The notes beneath the pieces are model-generated. The model was not told the DNA's origin and did not search any database. It saw only the letters and a program-made list of their open reading frames with translations. The position numbers were made by a program, and so were the translations under genes. DNA of 64,000 bases from assembly GCF_900105945.1 (NCBI RefSeq), contig NZ_FNSO01000004.1:3472001-3536000 (forward strand), in the 5' to 3' direction. Shown one piece after another: positions 6,717-14,062 of the stretch. The DNA comes from Amycolatopsis tolypomycina (GTDB lineage Bacteria; Actinomycetota; Actinomycetes; Mycobacteriales; Pseudonocardiaceae). How positions within the stretch are numbered: position 1 is the stretch's first letter; each line of letters starts with the position of its first letter.

Positions 6717-8725
6717 GGCAGCGAGAAAACGGCCGCCGAGGAGCAGTCGTAGTCGTCGGACAGGCCCAGGATCAGGGTCTCGTTCGGGAGCGTCACCGCG
6801 CTGAGGAGGTCGCCGCCCAGCGCGATCGGGTACGGCAGCTCGGCACCGTCGCGGAGGTCTCGCACCGTTTTGTTCCGGTTGTCGTCGCAGGTGACCGCGA
6901 TCGGGGTGCCGTCCGGCAGCGTCGTGCACATCACCGCCAGCTGGGGGCGGAGCAGGCCGGTGACCCGGTGGCGCAGGGTGCGGCGGCGGAGGTCCCAGAT
7001 GCGGATCGTCTTGTCGTCGCTCGCGGACACGGCCACCGGCGTGCCGTCGGGAAGCACCGTGGTGTCGATCGACCGCACGGAGCCGGTGTGACCGAGCAGC
7101 TCGAAGCGGGTCTTCCCGGTTTTCAGGTCGAACGCCTTGATCGGACCTTCCCAGTCGGTGGCGAGAACGAGCGCCGTGCCGTCGGGGAGCACCACCGGGA
7201 ACATCCCGTCGACGAAGCTTTCGTAGGAGCCGTGGGCGACCTTCCCGAGCGGCTTGTGATCCCGCAGGTCCCACCGCCGGATTCCCTCGCTCACGTTGTG
7301 GACGACGACGACCGGCGTGCCGTCGGCCAGCGACAGGCAGTTCACCCCTCGCGGTTCGTAGCCCACTTTCAGCGGTGAACTGCGTTGTGACCCGTCCCGG
7401 AGGTCCCACACCCGGGCGGTCCGGTCCGGGCTGACGGTCACCGCGACCGGGACGCCGTCCGGCAGGACGATCGCCGCCACGCCCACCACGTCGTGGGTGT
7501 GGCCGGTGAGCGTGTGCCGGAGCGAGTCGTCGGTCAGGTCCCACACCAGGGCCGTGTTGTCGGCGCCGCCGGTGATCGCCACCGGGGTGCCGTCGGGCAG
7601 GACGATTGCCGCTATCGACAGCAGTTCGCCGTTGTGCCTGCCCAGCGTCCGCGTGCCCGGCGTCCCGCTCGTCCACTCGGCCGGGTCCACGTCGACCCAC
7701 GTCGGCCCCCGGCCGGGGAACGGTTCGACCGCCGGCAGGAACGGTTTTTCGCCCGGGCGAGCGCTTTCCGCCTCCATCGCAGCCGTCACGGTGCGCTTGG
7801 CCCACACGAGGATCCCGACGAACACGATCGCCGACAGCGCCCCCACCACGAAGGCGAGGGCGGTCAGCCCCGCCATCCCCAGTGCGATCACGATGCCGAT
7901 CATGAGGACCCAGCCGACGGCCGCGACCTTGACCGTGGCCATCCCGGTTTCGAACGACGGCCGCTTCCGCGGAGGCTGGGTGATGGGCGGCAAGGCGGTC
8001 AGCGGAGCCGGGGGCGCCGCCGGTCGGGGCAGGTCCGCCACCAGCCTCGCCAGCTCGTCGCGCAGCCGCGCCGCGTACACCGCGCGCACCCGCTCGTCGA
8101 ACTCCGGGAGTTCGAGCACCCCGGCTTCGACGGCTTCGTGCAGTTGCGCGACTACGGCTTCGCGCTCGGCGTGAGACACCCGCGGCGACCGGGCCGGGCC
8201 CGCATCCGCGGGCAGGTCGGCCACCAGCGCGGCCAGCTGGGCGTCGGTGGTCGCCCGCCGGACCGCGGCGACGCGGTCGTGCCGCTCGGCCGGCTCCAGC
8301 AGCCCGCCGGCGACCGCGGCCTCGATGCGCGCGATGGCCTGGTCGCGCTCGGTGTGGCTCGCTTTGGCGTCGAGGTTGCCGATGACGGCGTCGATGTCCG
8401 AGTAGGTGACGGCTCGGTTCACCAGTTCCTCGGCGTCGGCGTAGGCGCGTGCCTCCAGGCGGCCGTCGGTCAGGGCGCCGGCCAGCTGGACCAGCGCTCG
8501 TTCGCGGTCCGCGGTGGCGACCCGCAGGCCCGGCCCGGTCCGGCCGGAACCGTCGGGCAGATCGGCGACGGCCGGTGCCAGGTCCTTCCGCAGCCTGGCG
8601 GCCTGGACGATCACCAGCCGCCGTTCGTACTCGGCCAGGTCGAGCCGGCCGGCACGCAACGCCGTGTCGAGTGTGCGGGTGGCCGCCGCGCGGGCTTGGT
8701 CACCGATTCGGACTTCCCCAGTCAT
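6713..8725 (-). CDS. Membrane protein with four DUF1707 domains and a seven-bladed WD40-like propeller
   Basis: A 670-residue protein. Four tandem DUF1707-type helical domains lie at residues about 3-56, 68-118, 123-172 and 181-231 (for example IGDQARAAATRTLDTALRAG and VSHAEREAVVAQLHEAVEAG). A proline-rich linker precedes two membrane helices at about 262-310. Residues about 350-670 form about seven blades, each with a version of LPDGTPVA and most ending in WDL (VWDLTDD, VWDLRDG, RWDLRDH, IWDLRRR). Two closely spaced helices put both ends on the same side, probably the cytoplasm. DUF1707 usually appears once or twice at the N-terminus of small membrane proteins, so four copies plus a propeller is unusual. 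The ATG at 8725 has TATTCT 6 nt upstream. The role is unknown; a scaffold or sensor is a guess. Confidence 0.85.
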   Translation of the reverse strand: MTGEVRIGDQARAAATRTLDTALRAGRLDLAEYERRLVIVQAARLRKDLAPAVADLPDGSGRTGPGLRVATADRERALVQLAGALTDGRLEARAYADAEELVNRAVTYSDIDAVIGNLDAKASHTERDQAIARIEAAVAGGLLEPAERHDRVAAVRRATTDAQLAALVADLPADAGPARSPRVSHAEREAVVAQLHEAVEAGVLELPEFDERVRAVYAARLRDELARLVADLPRPAAPPAPLTALPPITQPPRKRPSFETGMATVKVAAVGWVLMIGIVIALGMAGLTALAFVVGALSAIVFVGILVWAKRTVTAAMEAESARPGEKPFLPAVEPFPGRGPTWVDVDPAEWTSGTPGTRTLGRHNGELLSIAAIVLPDGTPVAITGGADNTALVWDLTDDSLRHTLTGHTHDVVGVAAIVLPDGVPVAVTVSPDRTARVWDLRDGSQRSSPLKVGYEPRGVNCLSLADGTPVVVVHNVSEGIRRWDLRDHKPLGKVAHGSYESFVDGMFPVVLPDGTALVLATDWEGPIKAFDLKTGKTRFELLGHTGSVRSIDTTVLPDGTPVAVSASDDKTIRIWDLRRRTLRHRVTGLLRPQLAVMCTTLPDGTPIAVTCDDNRNKTVRDLRDGAELPYPIALGGDLLSAVTLPNETLILGLSDDYDCSSAAVFSLP

Positions 8726-8731
8726 CGCGGG

Positions 8732-8737
8732 AGAATA
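8732..8737 (-). promoter_or_regulatory. -10 element TATTCT of the DUF1707/propeller gene
   Basis: On the minus strand TATTCT ends 6 nt before the ATG at 8725, consistent with a leaderless transcript. Confidence 0.5.
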
Positions 8738-8755
8738 GCGATCCGGTCCGGACGA

Positions 8756-9060
8756 TCATCGGTTGGTTCGTTCGGAGCAGGACTTTGTCGCCCGCCAGGG
8801 GAAGACCGTCGGCGTGGGCGCGCCACCTTCGGCGAACCGCTCGAACACCAAGCCCGCCTCGAGCAGCGCGGACAGCGGCCGGCGGGTAGGCGGGCATGTC
8901 GGTGTGGACCATGACCGCGGGCAGAGTCCCAGCGGCGATCGGCAGCGGCGCGGCGTGGGCGCCGCGGTAGAAGCCCGTGCGCGGGAACGGTGAGTTCGAG
9001 GAGCAAGTCCGGCTCCGAGCAGCATGCGCAGCGGCTCGCGGCAGGCGGCGCCGGTGGAGC
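8756..9060 (-). pseudogene. Decayed gene, at least two frameshifts
   Basis: No single frame in this 430-bp gap is convincing, but protein-like segments continue from one minus-strand frame to the next. A first segment includes LLLELTVPAHG; after a shift it reads GFYRGAHAAPLPIAAGTLPA then VMVHTDMPAYPPAAV; after a second shift it reads ALLEAGLVFERFAEGG and ends near 8756. The ends of the segments meet within a few bases, as in a frameshifted gene. The original product is not recognisable; the tail loosely resembles small-molecule methyltransferases. There is no start codon with a good signal, so the 5' end may be deleted. Confidence 0.4.
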
Positions 9061-9147
9061 TCGGTCGCGTCGGGTGGCGAATCGCCCCGGCTGCGAACAC
9101 CCGGCCCGGCTGCGACAGGTCTCCGATGCTCCCCTCCGCGACCTGCC

Positions 9148-9153
9148 TACACT
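9148..9153 (+). promoter_or_regulatory. -10 element TACACT of the SGNH hydrolase gene
   Basis: TACACT ends 6 nt before the ATG at 9160, with no room for a ribosome binding site; a leaderless transcript is likely. Confidence 0.5.
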
Positions 9154-9159
9154 GGACAC

Positions 9160-9936
9160 ATGAGCAAGCGCTTAGTGACCCTGGGGGACTCGTTCACCGA
9201 AGGCGTCGGGGACGACGACCCGGCCGCCCCGAACGGCGTGCGTGGCTGGGCCGACCGGGTCGCCGAACAACTGGCCGCCGTGGAGCCGGATTTCCGGTAC
9301 GCCAACCTCGCCATCCGCGGCAAGCTGCTGCCGCAGGTGCTCGCCGAACAGCTCGAGCCCGCGCTGGCCATGGAGCCCGACCTCGTCACGCTCTACGCCG
9401 GCGGCAACGACCTGATGCGGCCCAAGGTCGACATCGACGCGCTGCTCGTCGACTACGAAGCCGCCGTCGCCCGGGTCCGGGCGACCGGTGCCCGCGTCGT
9501 CCTGTTCACCGGGGTCGACGGTGTCAAAGACCCGCTGTTCCGCGCGATCCGCGGCCGGGTGGCCATCTACAACGAGCTCGTGCGCGGGATCGCGGCCCGC
9601 CACGGCGCGCTGCTGGTGGACCTGTGGTCGATGCGGCAGCTGTGCGACCGCCGGTTCTGGGCGCCGGACCGCCTGCACCTCAACTCGCTCGGGCACACCG
9701 AGGTCGCGATCGAGGTGCTGCGGGTCCTCGGCGTGGAGCACCCGCTGGTCAACCCGGAACCGGCGCCGCGGGTGGTGCTGAGCCCGGCCGCGCGCCGGAG
9801 CGAGAACCTGCAGTGGGCGCGGGAACACGCGCTGCCGTGGGTGCGGCGGCGGGTCAGGGGCGAGTCGTCCGGGGACACCATGGCCGCGAAGCGCCCGGCG
9901 CTGGCGCCGGTGGACTCAGCGCCGCTCCCCCGCTGA
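9160..9936 (+). CDS. SGNH/GDSL-family hydrolase
   Basis: A 258-residue esterase/lipase-type protein. Block I is LVTLGDSFTEG with the catalytic Ser in GDSF, block II has the Gly in ANLAIRGKL, block III is YAGGNDLMRPK with the oxyanion Asn, and block V is APDRLHLNSLGH with the Asp-His pair. All four SGNH residues are present. There is no signal peptide, so it is probably cytoplasmic. The family hydrolyses esters of lipids, sugars or acyl-CoA; the substrate cannot be read from sequence. The last 21 bases overlap the 3' end of the convergent TetR gene. Confidence 0.9.
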   Translation: MSKRLVTLGDSFTEGVGDDDPAAPNGVRGWADRVAEQLAAVEPDFRYANLAIRGKLLPQVLAEQLEPALAMEPDLVTLYAGGNDLMRPKVDIDALLVDYEAAVARVRATGARVVLFTGVDGVKDPLFRAIRGRVAIYNELVRGIAARHGALLVDLWSMRQLCDRRFWAPDRLHLNSLGHTEVAIEVLRVLGVEHPLVNPEPAPRVVLSPAARRSENLQWAREHALPWVRRRVRGESSGDTMAAKRPALAPVDSAPLPR

Positions 9937-10521
9937 CGGGCGGAGGCCGTCGAAGAGGATCGCCACGGCCCGGTCGCGCAACGCCGCGTCCGGGCCCGCG
10001 TACTCCGCGGCCCGCGCGACCCCGATGATCACCGGGATCAGCTCGCCGACGACGAGGTCGGCCCGCACCGCGCCCGCCGCCTGGGCGCGCGACAGCAGCA
10101 CGCCCAGCGCCGCCAGCAGCCGCCCGCCGATGTCGGACTTCGCCACCGGGACCGTGACGCCGGCCGCGGTGAGCGCCTCGAAGTAGGCGTTCTTCGCGCT
10201 CGACATCTCGATCCAGCTGCCCAGGAACGTGAAGAACGCGCCACCCGGATCGGCGGACTCCGCGGCGACGGCGGCTTCGGCCTCGTCGACGAACCGGCTC
10301 AACCGGGCGAACAGCACCGCCTCGAGCAGTGCTTCCTTCGTCGGGAAGTGCCGGAAGACCGTGCCGATGCCGACGCCGGCGACGCGGGCGACCTCCTCGG
10401 TCGGTGCCCCGGTGCCCTTGGCCGCGAACACGCTCTCGGCCGCCTCCAGCACGCGCGCCCGGTTGCGGCGCGCGTCGGCACGCAGCGGTTTCGACTCGGC
10501 GGCGTCAGCGGCGGGGGTCAC
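9916..10521 (-). CDS. TetR/AcrR-family regulator
   Basis: A 201-residue one-component repressor. The N-terminal HTH is typical: RNRARVLEAAESVFAAKG, then PTEEVARVAGVGIGTVFRHF followed by PTKEALLEAV. The C-terminal ligand-binding domain is helical with no recognised pocket signature. The GTG start at 10521 overlaps the end of the SRPBCC gene by 17 bp, so it is the last gene of a VOC-ArsR-SRPBCC-TetR operon. It may control the operon or an unlinked target. Confidence 0.9.
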   Translation of the reverse strand: MTPAADAAESKPLRADARRNRARVLEAAESVFAAKGTGAPTEEVARVAGVGIGTVFRHFPTKEALLEAVLFARLSRFVDEAEAAVAAESADPGGAFFTFLGSWIEMSSAKNAYFEALTAAGVTVPVAKSDIGGRLLAALGVLLSRAQAAGAVRADLVVGELIPVIIGVARAAEYAGPDAALRDRAVAILFDGLRPSAGERR

Positions 10522-10978
10522 CTTCCGATGGTATCGGTGCCGGATCGGGCAGCGTGTCCAGCAACCGGGCCAGCGCCCGCGGCACGTGGGAACGCCAGCC
10601 GCCGCCCATGATCCGGCGCGAGACGCGCTGGAACTCGTCGTCGGGGTCGAACCCTTCGTGGCTGAGGAACAGCCGGGTCCCGGTCCCTTCCGGTTCGAGC
10701 CGCCACGTCACCGTCCACTGCGGACCCCAGCGGATGCTGAGCTTGCGCTCGGGCTCGACCTCCAGGACCTCGCACGCCACCGGGCCGCCGGCGAACCCGG
10801 CCGCCGGCACCGGCTCGGCCAGCAGCTCGAACCGGTGCCCGACGACGGGTTTGATGTCGTTGGGCATGGCGATCCAGCGTTCCAGCAGGTCGGGTTCGGT
10901 CAGCGCGCGCCAGACCTTGCGGGCCGGGTGGGCGAGGAACTGGTCGACGTGGATCGCCCTCGGGTCGTCCTCGGTCAC
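10505..10978 (-). CDS. SRPBCC/AHSA1-domain protein
   Basis: A 157-residue protein. MTEDDPRAIHVDQFLAHPAR followed by KVWRALTEPDLLERWIAM is the START-like N-terminal strand and helix, and the C-terminus has HEGFDPDDEFQRVSRRIMGG and a long helix. It is coupled on both sides: ATGA overlap with the ArsR stop (10975-10978) and a 17-bp overlap with TetR. This is the second ArsR/AHSA1 pair in the window, with little sequence similarity to the first beyond the fold. Confidence 0.86.
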   Translation of the reverse strand: MTEDDPRAIHVDQFLAHPARKVWRALTEPDLLERWIAMPNDIKPVVGHRFELLAEPVPAAGFAGGPVACEVLEVEPERKLSIRWGPQWTVTWRLEPEGTGTRLFLSHEGFDPDDEFQRVSRRIMGGGWRSHVPRALARLLDTLPDPAPIPSEGDPRR

Positions 10979-11295
10979 AGGTCTTCCTCCTCGTCCAGCA
11001 GGTCACGCAGGTTGGCCAGCTTGGTGCGCCAGAAGCGCTCGTACGGGGTCAGCCAGTCCGCGACCTCTTCGAGCGGGGCGGCGTCGAGGCGGTAGACGCG
11101 GTTGCGGCCCTGGCGCTGTTCGCTGACCAGGCCCGCCTCGCGCAGCACCCGCAGGTGTTCCGAAAGGCTGGGCCGGGCCATGGCGAACCGCTCGGCGATG
11201 GTGCCGGCGGCCATCGGGCCGTCGAGCAGCAGCCGCAGCACTTCGCGCCGCGCCGGGCTGGCCAGTGCGGCGAAGACGTCGTCGTTGACCGGCAT
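10975..11295 (-). CDS. ArsR-family winged-helix repressor
   Basis: A 106-residue regulator with the HTH MAAGTIAERFAMARPSLSEH then LRVLREAGLVSEQRQGRNR, ending in an acidic tail. The region LTPYERFWRTKLANLRDLL is characteristic of ArsR proteins that accompany AHSA1 genes. Its ATG shares a base with the stop of the VOC gene (TGATG). It probably represses the operon through the inverted repeat at 11695-11712. Confidence 0.88.
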   Translation of the reverse strand: MPVNDDVFAALASPARREVLRLLLDGPMAAGTIAERFAMARPSLSEHLRVLREAGLVSEQRQGRNRVYRLDAAPLEEVADWLTPYERFWRTKLANLRDLLDEEEDL

Positions 11296-11681
11296 CAGCG
11301 CGGCACGGCACCGAAGCCGGACGGCTCCAGGAGGCCGATCGTGTGCCCGTCGACGTCCCGGAACGACGTTGCCCGGCCCCACGGCCGGGACTGCGGATCG
11401 GCGACCTCGATCCCGGCCGCCCGCAGCGCGGTGACGTTGGCGTCGACGTCGGTGGTCTGCAGCTGGAAGTGCCGCGGGCCCGGCTCGATCCCGGTGACCT
11501 GCTGGTCGGTCAGGACCACGCCGGTCTTTGCTCCCTTCGGCGCGACCATGACGAACCGGCCGCCTTCGGGCGTGCGGCGGTCGACGAGCGCTTCGAACCC
11601 GAGCTTGCCGACGTAGAAGTCCCGCGCGCGGGCGTGGTCGGCAACCGGCAAGGTCAGGAACTGCACGTGGGTGATCGTCAT
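11295..11681 (-). CDS. VOC-family (glyoxalase/bleomycin-resistance fold) protein
   Basis: A 128-residue protein with two beta-alpha-beta-beta-beta modules. MTITHVQFLTLPVADHARAR and DFYVGKLGFEALVDRRTPEG begin the first; FQLQTTDVDANVTALRAAGI and SFRDVDGHTIGLLEPSG end the second. The ATG at 11681 has TATTGT (plus 11689-11694) 7 nt upstream, so it heads a leaderless operon with ArsR, SRPBCC and TetR. The family includes metal-dependent dioxygenases, isomerases and drug-binding proteins; the exact activity is unknown. Confidence 0.87.
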   Translation of the reverse strand: MTITHVQFLTLPVADHARARDFYVGKLGFEALVDRRTPEGGRFVMVAPKGAKTGVVLTDQQVTGIEPGPRHFQLQTTDVDANVTALRAAGIEVADPQSRPWGRATSFRDVDGHTIGLLEPSGFGAVPR

Positions 11682-11694
11682 GCCGCCGACAATA

Positions 11695-11712
11695 CGTAGG
11701 GAATCTCCTACG
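11695..11712. promoter_or_regulatory. Operator-like inverted repeat CGTAGG-N6-CCTACG
   Basis: Six-bp arms at 11695-11700 and 11707-11712 lie immediately upstream of the TATTGT -10 of the VOC-ArsR operon and overlap the stop codon of the monooxygenase gene. The position fits an autoregulatory ArsR site. Confidence 0.45.
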
Positions 11713-13231
11713 CGTCAAGGGGGCGGCCGAACCACCGCTCCAGGGCCGCGTGCAGGGCCTTGCGTTCGGTGTCGTCCGGCGCCGCGGAGCTCGTCGCCCA
11801 GGCGACGTAGCCGTCGGGGCGGATCAGCAGCGCGGTCGCGTCGGCCGCCGCGTGGCCGGAGACCAGGTCGACCCGGTCGGTCCAGCCGCGCAGCTCGTCG
11901 CCGAGCGAGCCGGTGAAGTCCAGCAGCAGCGGCCTGGCCGTCGTGGTCAGCTCGGCGAGCCGGGTGCCGTCGGCCAGCACGAGGTCGGGCGCCCAGCGGC
12001 CGTCGAGCGGGTGGTCGGTGCCCGGCTCGTAGCGGACGTCGGCCCCGGACATCAGGTCGGCGACGTGCTGCACCGCGCTCGGCAGCCGCAGCAGCTCGCC
12101 GAACAGGTCACGCAGCGCCGTGACGTCGCGGCCGGGCGCGAGGAGCGCCGACTGGGCCTGGGTGTGCATGACGACCCGCTCGGCGACCGGGCGGCGTTCG
12201 CTCTCGTAGGTGTCGAGCAGCCCGGCCGGCGCCCAGCCGCGCACGGTGGCGGCGAGCTTCCAGCCGAGCCCGGCGGCGTCCTGGAGGCCGAGGTTGAGAC
12301 CGGGGCCGCCGACGGCGGAGTGGACGTGCGCCGCGTCGCCGACCAGCAGGACGCGGCCCTCGCGGAACCTCGCGGCCAGCCGGGTGTTGCGCCCGCGCAG
12401 CCGCCGCAGCAGGTGCGGCCCGTCGCCCTCGGGTTCGCCGAGGGGCAGGTCGAACCCGAGCACGCGCCGGACGCTCGCGCGCATGTCGTCGAGGGTCATC
12501 GGCGGCTCGTCGGCGCTCTCGGGAGCGTCGGCCCATTCCATCGTGCTGATCAGCGGGCCGGCGGGGAACGGCGCGTGGACGAACAGGCCGGTTTCGGTGC
12601 GGTAGTGGAAGAACGGCGGGATGACGCCGTGTCCCGGCACGTGCAGGCCACCCGAGTCCGGGTCGGTGAGCTCCGCGGGCACGGTGGCGTTCGCCGTGTG
12701 GGACAGGGTGCGGTCGTCGGTGACGCCGGGGAAGGCGATGCCGGCGAGCTTGCGGGTGACGCTGCGCCCGCCGTCGGCGCCGACGAGGTACCGGGCCGCG
12801 AGCCGGTACGGGCCGCCGGGACCGGTGACGTCGAGGGTGACGGAGCCGGCGTCCTGTGTGAGGCCGGTGAGCTCGTGGCCACGGTGGATCTCGACGCCGA
12901 GCTCGGTGGCGCGGTCCTCGAGCATCGCCGCGACGCGCCGCTGTGGTACGCCGAGGATGTGCAGGGGATTGCGTTCGGCGAGGGTGAGGTCCAGGCGCAG
13001 CGCGCCGAAGACGAACGCCGGCGCGGGCGGCGCGATCGGGCCGGCCAGCCGGTCGTGCAGGCCGCGGCGGTCGAGGAGGCGGACGACCTGGCCGACGAGG
13101 CCGTTGGCGCGGTTCTCGGTGGTGGGTTCGGGCAGCCGTTCCAGGACCAGCGGCCGGACGCCGGCGAGGGCGAGCTCGCAGGCGAGCATGAGGCCGTTGG
13201 GACCGGCACCGGCGATGACGACGTCTTCCAT
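11708..13231 (-). CDS. FAD-dependent aromatic-type monooxygenase
   Basis: A 507-residue class A flavoprotein hydroxylase. The N-terminal Rossmann motif is MEDVVIAGAGPNGLMLACEL, the DG motif is VGADGGRSVTRKLAG and the GD motif is LLVGDAAHVHSAVGGPGLN. The C-terminal thioredoxin-like extension (DLVLADGTRLAEL onward) is typical of the PgaE/RdmE/Rox group that hydroxylates polyketides, phenols or rifamycins. The ATG at 13231 has AAGGGAG 7 nt upstream. It follows a TetR gene by 77 nt on the same strand, a usual arrangement for an inducible detoxifying hydroxylase. No polyketide genes lie nearby, so a resistance or catabolic role is more likely than biosynthesis. Confidence 0.92.
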   Translation of the reverse strand: MEDVVIAGAGPNGLMLACELALAGVRPLVLERLPEPTTENRANGLVGQVVRLLDRRGLHDRLAGPIAPPAPAFVFGALRLDLTLAERNPLHILGVPQRRVAAMLEDRATELGVEIHRGHELTGLTQDAGSVTLDVTGPGGPYRLAARYLVGADGGRSVTRKLAGIAFPGVTDDRTLSHTANATVPAELTDPDSGGLHVPGHGVIPPFFHYRTETGLFVHAPFPAGPLISTMEWADAPESADEPPMTLDDMRASVRRVLGFDLPLGEPEGDGPHLLRRLRGRNTRLAARFREGRVLLVGDAAHVHSAVGGPGLNLGLQDAAGLGWKLAATVRGWAPAGLLDTYESERRPVAERVVMHTQAQSALLAPGRDVTALRDLFGELLRLPSAVQHVADLMSGADVRYEPGTDHPLDGRWAPDLVLADGTRLAELTTTARPLLLDFTGSLGDELRGWTDRVDLVSGHAAADATALLIRPDGYVAWATSSAAPDDTERKALHAALERWFGRPLDA

Positions 13232-13308
13232 GGCGGACTCCCTTGTGGACTGTTTTCGGGCACGGCGAAGCAGCCCGGCGTGCGGGCGTGCTGCGGGGTG
13301 GCGTGGGG

Positions 13309-13932
13309 CTAGCGGGATTCGGGCAGGCCGGCGGCGAGCCGGCCGAAGACGTCCCGGAGGATGGCGTCGAGCGGCTGCGGCGGTTCGGCGGTCAGCAGCT
13401 GCTGGGTGACGACGTTGAGCGCGGCCCCGACGACGCCCGCGACCAGCTTCGGGTAGACGTCCCGGGTGGGGTCGGTGCCGGTGCGTTCGGCGACGGCGAG
13501 CGCGAACTCGGCTTCGGCGGCCGCGCCGGCCTTCTGGAACTCGCCCTGCAGCGCGGGTTCGGCGACCATCAGCCGCAGCCCTTCGAGCCAGCTCCGGTCG
13601 GCGGCCTGCCCGCCGGGCACCGGTTCGCCGAGCGCGTACCCGTCGAGCGCGGCCTGGGTGATGGCGTCCCAGATCGGTTCGCCGGCGGGACGTTCCCGCA
13701 GCGCGGCGGCGATCGCCCGGGCCCGGTCGTGGTGGCGGGCGACGATGGCTTCGCCCTTGCTGCCGAAGTAGTTGCTGAAGGTCCGGGTGGAGACCCCGGC
13801 TTCGGCGGCGATGTCTTCGATCCGGACGTTGGCGAAGCCGTGTTCGACGGTCAGCCGGATGGCCGCCCAGCTCAGCGCGATGCGCGTTTCCTGCTTCTTG
13901 CGCTCGCGAAGCCCGGCGCGGTCGGTGTCCAT
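13309..13932 (-). CDS. TetR-family regulator of the adjacent monooxygenase
   Basis: A 207-residue TetR repressor with the HTH FANVRIEDIAAEAGVSTRTF followed by SNYFGSKGEAIVARH. The MftR-like C-terminal half has the helix WDAITQAALDGYALGE and LVAGVVGAALNVVTQQLL. It is upstream of and co-directional with the FAD monooxygenase and divergent from the MHS transporter. A perfect palindrome at 13952-13966 sits 20 bp before its start, so autoregulation and co-control of the transporter are plausible. Confidence 0.9.
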   Translation of the reverse strand: MDTDRAGLRERKKQETRIALSWAAIRLTVEHGFANVRIEDIAAEAGVSTRTFSNYFGSKGEAIVARHHDRARAIAAALRERPAGEPIWDAITQAALDGYALGEPVPGGQAADRSWLEGLRLMVAEPALQGEFQKAGAAAEAEFALAVAERTGTDPTRDVYPKLVAGVVGAALNVVTQQLLTAEPPQPLDAILRDVFGRLAAGLPESR

Positions 13933-13951
13933 GGGACCACCGTACAGAACC

Positions 13952-13966
13952 TTGCAGAATCTGCAA
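13952..13966. promoter_or_regulatory. Perfect palindrome, candidate TetR operator
   Basis: TTGCAGA-A-TCTGCAA, seven-bp arms about one base, 20 bp upstream of the TetR start and about 100 bp upstream of the divergent transporter. Size and position suit a TetR dimer. Confidence 0.6.
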
Positions 13967-14062
13967 AGTTGCTCAGTCGGCAAATTCTTTCGGCAACGAT
14001 CGCCGAAATCGTGGCCGGGCGTCACACTGTTGTGTGACATCGGTCACCGGAGGTGTGCGAGC

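Noticed and set aside
11708-13932. FAD monooxygenase as part of an aromatic polyketide gene cluster
   Set aside because: No ketosynthase, cyclase or carrier protein genes are nearby; a TetR-controlled single hydroxylase is a simpler reading.
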